A DNA stretch of 56,044 nt from Minwuia thermotolerans (lineage in GTDB: Bacteria > Pseudomonadota > Alphaproteobacteria > Minwuiales > Minwuiaceae). Below, piece by piece: positions 18,678-27,449 of this stretch; position 1 is the first letter of the stretch; each line of letters begins with the position of its first letter. The position numbers were made by a program, and so were the translations under genes. The stretch is from assembly GCA_021604565.1 (NCBI GenBank), contig BQJF01000016.1:1-56044 (forward strand), in the 5' to 3' direction. The notes beneath the pieces are model-generated. The model saw only the letters and a list, made by a program, of their open reading frames with translations. It was not told the origin of the DNA and did not search any database.

Positions 18678-19916
18678 ATGAAACGCATACTGGCATCCAT
18701 TGCCGTGGCTGGTGGTCTTGCCGCCATGACCGCGGCCCACGCCGGGGAGATCGTCATCGGCCAGATGACTGACCGAACCGGCCCGACAGCCAACGTGGGC
18801 AATCCCGTCGGCGACGGCGCACAGGACTACATCGACCTGATCAATTCCCAGGGCGGTATCAACGGTCACACGATCCGTCTGGTCGAAGTCGACAATCAGT
18901 ACAAGGTCCCGCCGGCGGTTGAAGGCTATCAGCGCTTCAAGTCGGAAGGTGCGGTTCTGGTGGGCCTTTTCGGTACACCGATCACGCAGGCACTGACCGC
19001 CGACCTGGCCAAGGACAAGATCCCGGGGACGACCCCCGGCTTCGGTACCGCTCTGGCGGCTGATGGCGAGGCCTTCCCCTACCTGTTCCCGGCTGCAGCC
19101 AGTTACTGGTCGCAGGCAGGCGCTGCGGTGGAATATGCCAAGCAGCAGATGGGTGGCCTGAAAGGCAAGAAGATCGCCTACCTCTTCTATGACAACCCCG
19201 CAGGACGTGAGGGCCTGCCGGTGCTGCGCAAGCTCGCCGAACTGGAAGGCTACACCCTGAACGAATTCCCGGTCCCCGCACCGGGTATCGAGATGGACAA
19301 CCAGGCCCGTGACATCGCCCGCCGTTTCCGTGCGGACTTCGTGATCAGCCACCTGTTCGGTCGCGCGCCTTCGGTGCAGATCAACGCGCTGAAGCGTGCC
19401 GGGTTCTCTCTCGACAAGGTCGTTTCCTTCGTCTGGGGCGCCTCTGAAGCCGATGTTGCCGCCGCTGGCGGCTTCGAAGCTGCCGAGGGCTATGCAGGCC
19501 TGCAGTTCGCCGGTGTCGGTGACGACTTCCAGGTCCGCCGCGACATCAAGGCGATGCTCAAGGCCCAGGGCAAGGAGGTGCGGGAGAGCATGGCTTCAAC
19601 CGTGTTCTACAACCGTGGCCTGCTGATCAGCGCCCTGCATGTCGAGGCGCTTCGCCACGCCGTGGCGGCAAATGGCGGCAAGGCAGACGTGACCGGTACG
19701 CAGGTCCGTGACGGCTTCCACGCCATCAAGGACTTCTCGCTCGGCGGTCTGCTTCCCCCGCTGAACCTGGGAGGCGGTGACCATGAAGGTGGCGGCTGGG
19801 TCCGCGTCTTCAAGGTGACGAAGACCGGTTTCGAGCCCGCTACCGAATGGTTCAAGGGCTATCGCGATGTCGTCTTCGAACTCATCAAGGAAGAATCGGC
19901 CAAGATGAAGAACTGA
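18678..19916 (+). CDS. livK: Periplasmic substrate-binding protein LivK-type
   Basis: A 412-residue type I periplasmic binding protein that delivers the substrate to LivHM. The N-terminal signal peptide MKRILASIAVAGGLAAMTAAHA is cut before GEIVIGQMTDRTGPTA, the usual first strand. The Leu/Ile/Val-binding fold follows, with NSQGGINGHTIRLVEVDNQY. ATG 18678 has AGGGAGGA 8 nt upstream, whereas ATG 18654 would put residues before the signal. At 412 residues it is longer than E. coli LivK (about 370), as in the aromatic or urea/amide-linked branch, so leucine is not the assured substrate. Confidence 0.9.
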   Translation: MKRILASIAVAGGLAAMTAAHAGEIVIGQMTDRTGPTANVGNPVGDGAQDYIDLINSQGGINGHTIRLVEVDNQYKVPPAVEGYQRFKSEGAVLVGLFGTPITQALTADLAKDKIPGTTPGFGTALAADGEAFPYLFPAAASYWSQAGAAVEYAKQQMGGLKGKKIAYLFYDNPAGREGLPVLRKLAELEGYTLNEFPVPAPGIEMDNQARDIARRFRADFVISHLFGRAPSVQINALKRAGFSLDKVVSFVWGASEADVAAAGGFEAAEGYAGLQFAGVGDDFQVRRDIKAMLKAQGKEVRESMASTVFYNRGLLISALHVEALRHAVAANGGKADVTGTQVRDGFHAIKDFSLGGLLPPLNLGGGDHEGGGWVRVFKVTKTGFEPATEWFKGYRDVVFELIKEESAKMKN

Positions 19917-19933
19917 TCCTGGCCTGATCTATT

Positions 19934-19960
19934 GCCGGGCTGTCCCTGCGGCAGCCCGGC
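19934..19960 (+). other. Intercistronic hairpin between livK and livF
   Basis: Perfect 9-bp inverted repeat GCCGGGCTG / CAGCCCGGC with a 9-nt loop, in the 72-nt gap after the binding-protein gene. There is no T-run, so it is more likely an mRNA-stabilising or partial-attenuating hairpin. Such elements are known after binding-protein genes, where they raise expression of that gene above the membrane components. Confidence 0.6.
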
Positions 19961-19988
19961 GCTTGATACCTTTTCCAAAGAGGCGAAA

Positions 19989-20783
19989 ATGCTCGCGATC
20001 AATAATATTGAAGTGATCTACAACAACGTTGTCCTGGTGCTGAAAGGCATCTCGATTGACGTCAAGCCGCAGTCGATCACGACGATCCTGGGGGCGAACG
20101 GTGCAGGCAAGACGACGACACTGAAGTCCATTTCCGGACTTCTGAAGCCGGAGCGCGGTCAGGTCACACGCGGTTCCATCGAATTCAACGGCGAACGCAT
20201 CGACAAGCTGGCGCCGCACGAAACCGTCAAGAAGGGTGTTGTGCAGGTCTTTGAAGGCCGCCGCGTCTTCACCCATCTGAGCATTGAGGACAATCTGCTC
20301 GCCGGGGCGCATATCGTCTCCGACATGAAGACCGTCCGCGACATGATCGATCAGGTCTACACTTTCTTCCCGCGCCTGAAGGAACGCCGCACCGGTCAGG
20401 CCGGTTACCTGTCAGGTGGCGAACAGCAGATGCTTGCCATTGGCCGTGCCCTGATGTCGAACCCGAAGATGATCATGCTCGACGAACCGTCGCTGGGCCT
20501 GGCCCCGATGATCATCGAGGAGATCTTCGACATCATCCAGAGGATGCGGAAGGAAGCCGGGGTCACCATCCTGCTGGTGGAACAGAACGCCAATCTGGCC
20601 CTGTCCATCGCCGATCAAGGCTACGTCATGGAGAACGGCTCCATCGTGATGGAGGGTCCGGCCAAGGAACTGCTGGCCAACTCCGACATCCAGGAGTTCT
20701 ATCTCGGCATCGGCGAAGGCGGCAGCAAGAAGTCGTTCCGCGATGTGAAGCACTATCGCCGCCGCAAGCGCTGGCTCGGCTGA
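19989..20783 (+). CDS. livF: Branched-chain-type ABC transporter ATP-binding protein LivF
   Basis: Second ATPase of the importer, 264 residues. Walker A is GANGAGKT (35-42), the signature is LSGGEQQML, Walker B is IIMLDEPS and the switch His is replaced by the LivF-typical VEQNAN. The C-terminus has a basic extension (FRDVKHYRRRKRW) seen in the subfamily that accompanies acyl-CoA synthetases. The frame is open upstream to 19932, but ATG 19989 is chosen because AGAGG lies 5 nt before it and the family alignment starts there. Last gene of the operon. Confidence 0.93.
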   Translation: MLAINNIEVIYNNVVLVLKGISIDVKPQSITTILGANGAGKTTTLKSISGLLKPERGQVTRGSIEFNGERIDKLAPHETVKKGVVQVFEGRRVFTHLSIEDNLLAGAHIVSDMKTVRDMIDQVYTFFPRLKERRTGQAGYLSGGEQQMLAIGRALMSNPKMIMLDEPSLGLAPMIIEEIFDIIQRMRKEAGVTILLVEQNANLALSIADQGYVMENGSIVMEGPAKELLANSDIQEFYLGIGEGGSKKSFRDVKHYRRRKRWLG

Positions 20784-20787
20784 CCTG

Positions 20788-20802
20788 CCCGTCTCAGACG
20801 GG
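20788..20802. terminator. Possible bidirectional terminator hairpin
   Basis: CCCGTC-TCA-GACGGG is a perfect 6-bp stem with a 3-nt loop between convergent livF and the VOC gene, overlapping the VOC stop codon. The lack of a T-tract on either side makes it weak as an intrinsic terminator. Confidence 0.4.
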
Positions 20803-21159
20803 AAACTGCAATTCCACGGTCACGGCTTCCGGTCCTCGTACGAAGACCTGACGGATCGGTCGTCCCGGCACGTCGTTTTCCCGATACTCCAGGCCTGCGG
20901 CCCTGATGGCTGAGACCTGTGTCGCGTGATCGCCGCCGCGAAAGGCGAAATGATCCACCGGTCCCGGCACGTTCTCCCCACCGTCATCCGGCACACCGAC
21001 AAGATGCACGATGGCCTCCCCCGGTTCCGAGCCGTAGAGCCAGTAGCCGGGAAAACCGAAGTCAGGCCGCGCACCCGACTGCAGGCCAACGACCGTCTCG
21101 AAGAACCGGCGCATGCCCTCCAGGTCGCGGCAGCGGACATTCACGTGATCCAGTCGCAT
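20794..21159 (-). CDS. VOC family (glyoxalase/dioxygenase-fold) protein
   Basis: A single VOC module pair of 121 residues: LDHVNVRCRDLEGMRRFFETVVGL at the N-terminus and the metal-site regions VDHFAFR and VTVELQF. Such proteins are metal-dependent lyases, isomerases or resistance proteins; the substrate cannot be assigned. An upstream extension to 21243 overlaps the phosphatase gene and is not conserved. The start codon overlaps the phosphatase stop by 1 nt (TGATG), so the two are coupled. Confidence 0.82.
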   Translation of the reverse strand: MRLDHVNVRCRDLEGMRRFFETVVGLQSGARPDFGFPGYWLYGSEPGEAIVHLVGVPDDGGENVPGPVDHFAFRGGDHATQVSAIRAAGLEYRENDVPGRPIRQVFVRGPEAVTVELQFPV

Positions 21160-21710
21160 CAGAGCACCTCGGTTTCGACTTCCCTGCCCATCTCGGCCAC
21201 GGTCAGTTTTCCGTCCCGACGCTCGATACGCGTGATGGAACAATTGTCGGGACGGAAGATCGTGACCCGGTCATCGCCCGTCAGCAGCCCGACGATCGTG
21301 TTGATGGCGACGAAATGGCTGCTGATCACCGTGTCCGTCTCGATCTCCTCCACCGCCTTCAACAGGGCTGCGCGCCAGTCGGCAAGATGCAGGGCATCCG
21401 GGTCGGACCAGCGACCGGCCATGATCCCGGTCAGCCACTGCCGCCGTGCACCAAGATCCTCGGTCGGGGACGGCACTTCGGTCACGCGGGGCTCGATGCG
21501 TGCCGGTGTTCCCCAGACGGCCTCCAGCGCGGATATGGTTTCCCGCGTGCGGCGCATCGGGCTGGTCACCATCGGCAGGGGGCCGAGCGGCCCCAGTGTG
21601 TCGGCCATTGCCAGAGCCTGACGGATGCCGGCCTTGTCCAGCGGCGGATCATGATCCTCGTCGAATGCCGCCGCCGCCTTGCCATGTCGCACCAGATAGA
21701 TATTCGTCAT
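21159..21710 (-). CDS. Histidine phosphatase family protein, SixA-like
   Basis: Phosphoglycerate-mutase-fold protein of 183 residues with the catalytic LVRHGKA (His9) at the N-terminus, the arginine-containing TSPMRRTRETI, and the second catalytic His in VISSHFVAIN. SixA-type members dephosphorylate phosphohistidine in phosphotransfer proteins, while others hydrolyse small metabolites. Without a phosphotransfer domain nearby the target is open. It is co-transcribed with the VOC gene downstream and is 42 nt after the RND permease stop on the same strand. Confidence 0.85.
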   Translation of the reverse strand: MTNIYLVRHGKAAAAFDEDHDPPLDKAGIRQALAMADTLGPLGPLPMVTSPMRRTRETISALEAVWGTPARIEPRVTEVPSPTEDLGARRQWLTGIMAGRWSDPDALHLADWRAALLKAVEEIETDTVISSHFVAINTIVGLLTGDDRVTIFRPDNCSITRIERRDGKLTVAEMGREVETEVL

Positions 21711-21752
21711 CGTCCCCTGCCCCTCCCCGGGCGTCGTTCATCAATCCGTCAT

Positions 21753-24700
21753 TCAGTCGCCCGCGGGCGCAGGCTCCGTTGCCCCGGATTTGCCATCCGT
21801 GACCGCAACCTTGTCCGTATCACGATAATCCGATTCCATCCTGCGCAGGCGGCGCTCTATGTGGCCCGCAGGTTTCGTGAAACGGGCCAGCAGCAGGTAG
21901 AAGACAGGCACCACGAACAGCGACAGGATGGTGGAGAAACCGATACCACCGATGATCACGATGCCCAGAACTTCCCGCGTTTCGGCCCCTGCCCCGGTCG
22001 CCATGGCCAGCGGCAAGGCACCAAGCGCGGTTGAGATCGTGGTCATCAGGATGGGGCGCAGGCGGATGATCGCGGCCTCCAGCACGGCATCGGATACCGA
22101 CTTGCCCTCGTCACGTAGCTGGTTGGCGAACTCGACGATCAGGATCGCGTTCTTCGCTGTCAGCCCGATCAGCATGACAATGCCGATCTGGCTGTACACG
22201 TTGATCGAAAGCCCCGCGATGATCAGTGCGCCGAGCGCGCCCGTGACGGCCAGCGGCACTGCGGTCAGGATCACGAACGGATGCACGAAGCTCTCGAACT
22301 GCGCCGCCAGGGCCAGAAAGACAATCACCAGTGCCATGGCAAAGGTGAAGTAGAGCGCACCGGTTGAGGAACGGAACTCCTCACTCTCACCGGCGAAGGT
22401 GATGCGGGCGTCACCAGGCAGGGACCGGCGTGCCGCATCCTCCAGGTACTTCAGCGCGTCACCCAGCGTGTAACCTTCGGCCAGCGCCGCCGTGATGGTG
22501 ATCGACCGCAGCCGGTCCGTGCGTTTCAGGCTGCCCGCTGTCGCCCCTTCCGACAAGGTAACGAGGTTGGAGAGCGGGATGAGTTCCCCCGTCGTGGCGG
22601 ACTTCACGTACATGTTGCGCAGGTCCTGCGGCGTGGCACGGTCGCTTTGCTGCGCCCGCAGGATCACCGGGTACTGCTTGCCCCCCCGTTCCAGGTTCGT
22701 CACCCGCCGCTCCCCCAGCATGGTCTCCAGCGTGCGCCCGATCTCGTCCACCTGCACGCCCAGCGCGGCGGCCCGGTCACGATTGATGGCAACGCTGAGT
22801 TCGGGAACGGTCTGGTCGAAGTCCTTGTCAGGGTTTCGCAGCCCCGGATTCTTCCGCGCTTCGGCAAGCAGAAGCTCCGCCCAGGCATCGAGCTCCTCAT
22901 AACTCGGACCACCGATCACGACCTGTACCGGCGTCTGGGAGAACCGCTGACCCAGCGGTGGGCGGCCAAACGCAAAGGCCTTGATGCCCGGGATGCTGAG
23001 CATCTTCGGGAACACCTGGCCGATCACCTGCCCCTGGCTGATCGACCGCTCCGACCAGTCCTTCAGCCGCACGATGCCGAAGGCGGAATTCACATCGCCG
23101 GGCCGCCCGCCAAATCCGGGGGCGAGAATGATCAGCGTGCGGTCCGCCTGGCCACTGTCGACATAGGGCTGCAGCGCGTCCTCGACTTCCTGGGTATAGC
23201 GGTCGGTATATTCGAGACTGCTGCCCTCCGGCGCGGAGACGGAAACGAAGATGATCCCGCGATCCTCCCGCGGGGCAAGTTCGTTCGGCAGCGCGAGCAG
23301 CAGCAGGTAGGCAAGCGCGGAAACGGCCACGGCCAGTCCAACCACGAGCAATGGGACGGAAACCGCACGGCGCAGCAACCAGCCGTAACCGCTCGACATG
23401 CCCTTGAAGACATCTTCGGTGGCGCGCCCCAGCGGCCCCGAATTGCTGCTGGGCCGCAGCAGTTTCGAACACAGCATCGGAGTCAGGGTCAGCGCGACAA
23501 AGCTAGAGAACATGACGGCGGTCGCGACCGCAATACCGAATTCGCGGAACAGCCGCCCGACGTTTCCTTCAAGGAACGAGATCGGGACGAACACCGCGAT
23601 CAGCACCACGGTGGTGGCTATGACCGCGAAAGCGATCTGCTGCGCCCCCCGCTTGGCCGCGAGCAGTGGCGGTTCCCCGTTCTCGATCCGTCGGTGAATG
23701 TTTTCCAGCACGACAATCGCGTCATCCACCACCAGTCCGATGGCCAACACCAGCGCCAGCATGGTGAGCACGTTGATCGAGTAGTCGAGCGAGCCGAGAA
23801 CGATGAAGGCAGAGAGGATCGACACCGGGATGGCAAGCGCCGGTATGAGCGTCGCCCATATGGACCGCAGGAAGATGAAGATGACCAGTACCACAAGCGC
23901 CATCGCGATCCCCAGCGCGCGATAGACCTCCCGTATCGACTCCTCCACGAAGACCGCCTGGTCAAAGGACACAACCAGTTCCATGCCGACCGGCAGTCCC
24001 GGCGTCACGTTCTTCAGTTCCTCGCGGACCCCTTCCGCGACGGCCAGCGTGTTCGATTTCGATTGCCGGATGATCCCGATGCCGATGGCTGTCCGGCCGT
24101 TGGCGCGGAACTTTGTCCGTTCATCCTCCGGCCCCAACTCGACATCGGCGATCTCGCTCAGGCGGACAAAATAGTCGTCCCGGTCGGCGACGACGATGTT
24201 CCGGAACTCATCGACGCTGCGCAGCGCGGTTCGCGATTTCACCGCGAACTCGCGCTCGACAGACTCGATGCGCCCCGACGGCAGTTCGATGTTCTGCCGT
24301 CTGAGCGCGTTCTCGACATCGGTCACTGTCAGTCCGCGCGCGGCAAGCTCGCCCTTTCGCAGCCAGATGCGCATGGCGTAGCGCTTGCCACCGCCGGTGC
24401 GGACGCGGGCAACGCCATCCACCACACTGAACCGGTCCATGATCTGGCGTTCTGCATAGTCCGTCAGTTCCAGCGCGTTCAGCCTGTCACTGGTCAGCAC
24501 CAGCCACATCATGGCGCGGGCATCGGCCTCCGTCTTGGCGACGCGTGGTGGATCCGCCTCATCCGGCAGGCGGTTGATGGCGCGACTGACGCGGTCACGC
24601 ACGTCGTTTGCCGCCGCATCGATGTCACGGCTGAGATTGAACTCCACCGAGATGGATGAGGAACCTTCCTGGCTGGTGGAACTGATCTTCTTCACACCGC

Positions 24701-24923
24701 CGATACCGGCGACTTCATCCTCCAGAACCTGGGTAATCTGGGATTCGATGATTTCCGGCGATGCACCACGCCAGATGGTGTTGATGGAGACGATGGGCGG
24801 ATCGATGTCGGGATATTCGCGGATCGTCATGCCCTGATAGGCAAAGATGCCGAAGATCATCAGCACGAGACTGATCACCGTCGCAAAGACCGGTCGCTTG
24901 ATAGCAACTTCCGAGAGGACCAT
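21753..24923 (-). CDS. RND efflux transporter, HAE1-type inner-membrane permease
   Basis: Proton-driven tripartite pump subunit of 1056 residues, the normal AcrB/MexB/MdtB length. It has twelve membrane spans and two large periplasmic loops. Visible features are TIREYPDIDPPIVSINT after the first span, RDVRDRVSRAINRLP in the porter domain, the TM4 proton-relay region LALVLAIGLVVDDAIVVLENIHR with its Asp pair, and FVPISFLEGNVGRLFREFG. The close homologs are in the MdtB/efflux branch. The adaptor gene precedes it by 28 nt; no outer-membrane channel gene is in the window. Confidence 0.94.
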   Translation of the reverse strand: MVLSEVAIKRPVFATVISLVLMIFGIFAYQGMTIREYPDIDPPIVSINTIWRGASPEIIESQITQVLEDEVAGIGGVKKISSTSQEGSSSISVEFNLSRDIDAAANDVRDRVSRAINRLPDEADPPRVAKTEADARAMMWLVLTSDRLNALELTDYAERQIMDRFSVVDGVARVRTGGGKRYAMRIWLRKGELAARGLTVTDVENALRRQNIELPSGRIESVEREFAVKSRTALRSVDEFRNIVVADRDDYFVRLSEIADVELGPEDERTKFRANGRTAIGIGIIRQSKSNTLAVAEGVREELKNVTPGLPVGMELVVSFDQAVFVEESIREVYRALGIAMALVVLVIFIFLRSIWATLIPALAIPVSILSAFIVLGSLDYSINVLTMLALVLAIGLVVDDAIVVLENIHRRIENGEPPLLAAKRGAQQIAFAVIATTVVLIAVFVPISFLEGNVGRLFREFGIAVATAVMFSSFVALTLTPMLCSKLLRPSSNSGPLGRATEDVFKGMSSGYGWLLRRAVSVPLLVVGLAVAVSALAYLLLLALPNELAPREDRGIIFVSVSAPEGSSLEYTDRYTQEVEDALQPYVDSGQADRTLIILAPGFGGRPGDVNSAFGIVRLKDWSERSISQGQVIGQVFPKMLSIPGIKAFAFGRPPLGQRFSQTPVQVVIGGPSYEELDAWAELLLAEARKNPGLRNPDKDFDQTVPELSVAINRDRAAALGVQVDEIGRTLETMLGERRVTNLERGGKQYPVILRAQQSDRATPQDLRNMYVKSATTGELIPLSNLVTLSEGATAGSLKRTDRLRSITITAALAEGYTLGDALKYLEDAARRSLPGDARITFAGESEEFRSSTGALYFTFAMALVIVFLALAAQFESFVHPFVILTAVPLAVTGALGALIIAGLSINVYSQIGIVMLIGLTAKNAILIVEFANQLRDEGKSVSDAVLEAAIIRLRPILMTTISTALGALPLAMATGAGAETREVLGIVIIGGIGFSTILSLFVVPVFYLLLARFTKPAGHIERRLRRMESDYRDTDKVAVTDGKSGATEPAPAGD

Positions 24924-24951
24924 GCCGAACTCCCTGCCTGCTCAGATCACG

Positions 24952-26058
24952 TCAGGCTGATGGTTTCTGAGCCGCATCACCAATATTCTTGCGGATGCTC
25001 ACCTCCGCGCCGGGTCGCACCTTCTGGACGCCGCCCACGACAACGATATCCTCCGCCGCCAGCCCGGAGGTCACTTCGGCCTGGCCAGGTCGCCTTCGAC
25101 CAATGGTGATGGGCCGCCGTTCCGCCTTCCCGTCAACGATCGCGAAGACGAACATGCCGTCATCGACGGCAACGATCGCCTCCTCCGGTATCAGCAATGC
25201 CCCGTCCTTGGCGCCATAGGCCAGATCAACGGTCAGGAACATGCCGGGGCGCAGCAACCCCTCCTTGTTCGCCAGTTCTGCGCGCACTGTCACAGCGCGG
25301 GTTGCCGGATTGATGCGGGTATTGACCGTGGCGACCACGCCCTCCAGCACCACATCCGGGTAGGCGGCGGTGCGGGCGGTGACCAGAAGTCCGGGATGCA
25401 CGGAAGCCAGCGCGGTTTCCGGCACGTCGAAGTCCAGTTTGACGACCGAGATGTCATCCAGGGTGACGATCTCGTCCCCCGGTGTGACCAGCGCCCCCTG
25501 GCTGACCTTCCGCAGGCCCAGGCGACCCGAGAAGGGTGCCTTCAGCTCGTAATTGCGCAGGCGTGCCTCGATCTGCGCGACTGCGGCGTCGGCCTCTGCC
25601 AGATCCTGGGCCAGTTCCTCGGTACGGCCTGCCGTCACGGCGCGGGCGTCGCGCAGCTTCACGCCACGTTCGTAGTTCTGGCGGGCCCTGGTCTGACGCG
25701 CAATGGCTTCATCCCGCTCCGCCAGTATCTCCACCGCATCAAGCCGCAGCAGCACCGCGCCCTGACGCACCGTGTCGCCTTCGCGGAAGCGGATATCTGC
25801 CACACGTCCGGCGACCTTGCTGGTGATCGTCACCGCCTCGTTGGCGCGGGTGGTGCCGATGGCCTGGATCGTATCCACCAGACGCTCGGACGTGACCGGC
25901 GCCACATCGACAAGAACCGCCCCGCCACCAAAACGCTGACCGGCACTCGACTCCGCAAAATAGGGTCCGATGATCGGCAGGTCGGCGCGCGACTGCCAGA
26001 CCAGATAGCCAGCGACCGCAAGCACCGCGATGACGACAAGCTGAATTCCAAGACGCAA
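24952..26058 (-). CDS. RND efflux periplasmic adaptor (membrane fusion protein)
   Basis: A 368-residue adaptor linking the RND permease to an outer-membrane channel. It has an N-terminal signal anchor (about 4-22), the barrel-sandwich lipoyl halves (ITSKVAGRVADIRFREGDTV and LKAPFSGRLGLRKVSQGALV), a short coiled-coil hairpin between them (about 115-165), and a beta-barrel with the membrane-proximal domain. The start is TTG 26058; no earlier in-frame start exists. It is followed by the permease gene in one operon. Confidence 0.92.
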   Translation of the reverse strand: MRLGIQLVVIAVLAVAGYLVWQSRADLPIIGPYFAESSAGQRFGGGAVLVDVAPVTSERLVDTIQAIGTTRANEAVTITSKVAGRVADIRFREGDTVRQGAVLLRLDAVEILAERDEAIARQTRARQNYERGVKLRDARAVTAGRTEELAQDLAEADAAVAQIEARLRNYELKAPFSGRLGLRKVSQGALVTPGDEIVTLDDISVVKLDFDVPETALASVHPGLLVTARTAAYPDVVLEGVVATVNTRINPATRAVTVRAELANKEGLLRPGMFLTVDLAYGAKDGALLIPEEAIVAVDDGMFVFAIVDGKAERRPITIGRRRPGQAEVTSGLAAEDIVVVGGVQKVRPGAEVSIRKNIGDAAQKPSA

Positions 26059-26235
26059 GCCGGATACCCCCGTGAATGCCCCGGGACCCGTCAGGCGATC
26101 CGGTATTTGACCTTGAGACCGCCCGGTCCCCGCGCGAAGTTAACGTGTCGTGTACCAGTGGCAAATGCTATTTGCAGTACCCCCGGTCACGATCAGGTGC
26201 CGGGATGTTTGCCCGGCAGGCGGCGGGAGGCCCGA
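26059..26235. promoter_or_regulatory. Divergent control region of the RND operon with palindrome
   Basis: This 177-nt region separates the efflux operon from the HDAC-like gene. GCAAAT-GCT-ATTTGC (26161-26175) is a perfect 6-bp inverted repeat flanked by GTACC/GTACC elements. It is a plausible site for a TetR-type efflux repressor, although none is encoded nearby. The HDAC-like gene has GGGAGG at 26225-26230. Confidence 0.4.
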
Positions 26236-27189
26236 TTGACGACCCTGTTCATGACACACACCGAATGCCTGTTCCATGACACCGGCACCGGACACCCCGA
26301 ACGACCGGATCGGCTGCGTGCCGTGTTCCATGCCATTGACGAGACCGGATACCCGGACCTGCTGCGGCGGGAGGCACCACTGGCGACCGATGCGCAACTC
26401 GCGCTGGCCCATTCGGATGCCTACGTGCAGAAGCTCGTTGCTGCGATACCTGCGAGCGGACGGCGCAACCTGGATCCCGACACCGTTGTCTCACCGGGAT
26501 CAGCCGAGGCTGTCAGGCGGGCAGCGGGCGCCGTCGTTGCCGCTGTCGATGCGGTCTTCGCCGGGGACGCCGACAATGCCTTCTGCGCGGTTCGCCCCCC
26601 CGGCCACCATGCGGAGCCTGATCGCCCCATGGGGTTCTGCCTGTTCAACAATGCCGCGATCGGGGCCCTGCATGCACGGCAGGCGCATGGAATCCGGCGG
26701 GTGGCAGTGGTGGATTTCGACGTGCATCACGGCAATGGTACCCAGGCCCGGTTCCGCGATGACCCTGAACTGATGTACCTGTCCTCTCACCAGTGGCCGC
26801 TCTATCCGGGGACAGGCGCAGCGCACGAGACCGGTGTCGCCGACAATCTGGTCAACCTGTGTCTGGAGCCGACAGCAGGCACGGAGGATTTCCGCCGTGT
26901 CTGGTCCGAGACCGGTCTGCCGCGCCTGCGGGCCTTTGCGCCGGAACTGGTGATCATCTCCGCCGGGTTCGACGGGCATGAGCATGATCCGCTGGCAAGT
27001 CTGAACCTGACCGATGCCGACTATGGCTGGATCACCGGAGAAATCATGACCATCGCCACGGAATGTTGCGACGGTCGCCTTGTTTCGGTGCTGGAGGGAG
27101 GGTACGACCTTGATGCCCTGCAATCAGCGACACGCGTCCATGTCTCGACACTGCAGGGTGAAACAGCACCGCCGACGGAGGGATCATGA
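26236..27189 (+). CDS. Histone-deacetylase-like (HDAC superfamily) amidohydrolase
   Basis: Zinc-dependent deacetylase-fold enzyme of 317 residues, class II-like. Catalytic features are RPPGHHAEPDRPMGFC (the His-His dyad), VVDFDVHHGNGTQ (zinc Asp and His), and ISAGFDGHEHDP (second zinc Asp), plus the C-terminal LEGGYDL. Bacterial members act on acetylpolyamines, acetoin-related substrates or proteins. The start is TTG 26236 with GGGAGG 5 nt upstream; ATG 26251 is an alternative. Its stop overlaps the xseB start by 4 nt, as in many alphaproteobacterial HDAC-xseB-ispA-dxs clusters. Confidence 0.92.
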   Translation: MTTLFMTHTECLFHDTGTGHPERPDRLRAVFHAIDETGYPDLLRREAPLATDAQLALAHSDAYVQKLVAAIPASGRRNLDPDTVVSPGSAEAVRRAAGAVVAAVDAVFAGDADNAFCAVRPPGHHAEPDRPMGFCLFNNAAIGALHARQAHGIRRVAVVDFDVHHGNGTQARFRDDPELMYLSSHQWPLYPGTGAAHETGVADNLVNLCLEPTAGTEDFRRVWSETGLPRLRAFAPELVIISAGFDGHEHDPLASLNLTDADYGWITGEIMTIATECCDGRLVSVLEGGYDLDALQSATRVHVSTLQGETAPPTEGS

Positions 27190-27443
27190 CAGACGAAACG
27201 GCCATGCCTGAGGACATTGCGGCGCTGAGTTTCGAGGCCGCGCTGGCAGAACTTGAAACCATCGTCCAGCAGCTCGAATCAGGTTCAGTCGATCTGGAGA
27301 AGTCCATCGACATGTATGCCCGTGGCAGCCTGCTGAAGGCCCATTGTGAAACGAAACTGAAGGCCGCCGAGGCCCGTGTCGAGAAGCTGGTGATCAGTCC
27401 CGATGGCCGTCCCGGCGACGCGGTTCCATTTGAAACGGACTGA
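27186..27443 (+). CDS. xseB: Exodeoxyribonuclease VII small subunit
   Basis: Small subunit of the ssDNA exonuclease involved in mismatch repair. The 85-residue protein has the conserved SFEAALAELETIVQQLESGSVDLEKSI followed by YARGSLLKAHCETKLKAAEARVEKL, a coiled-coil helical hairpin typical of XseB. It overlaps the HDAC-like gene by 4 nt (ATGA) and precedes ispA by 6 nt. The large subunit XseA is not in this window. Confidence 0.94.
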   Translation: MTDETAMPEDIAALSFEAALAELETIVQQLESGSVDLEKSIDMYARGSLLKAHCETKLKAAEARVEKLVISPDGRPGDAVPFETD

Positions 27444-27449
27444 CGGCTG

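Noticed and set aside
17499..19352. 617-codon frame antisense to livM and livK
   Set aside because: His/Asp/Gln-rich mirror translation of conserved transporter genes, with no Shine-Dalgarno or domain.
22647..24659. 670-codon frame antisense to the RND permease
   Set aside because: Same GC-driven antisense effect; the permease reading frame is fully conserved.
25396..26235. 280-codon upstream extension of the HDAC-like frame
   Set aside because: It runs antisense through the adaptor gene, and family similarity begins at 26236 behind a strong Shine-Dalgarno.
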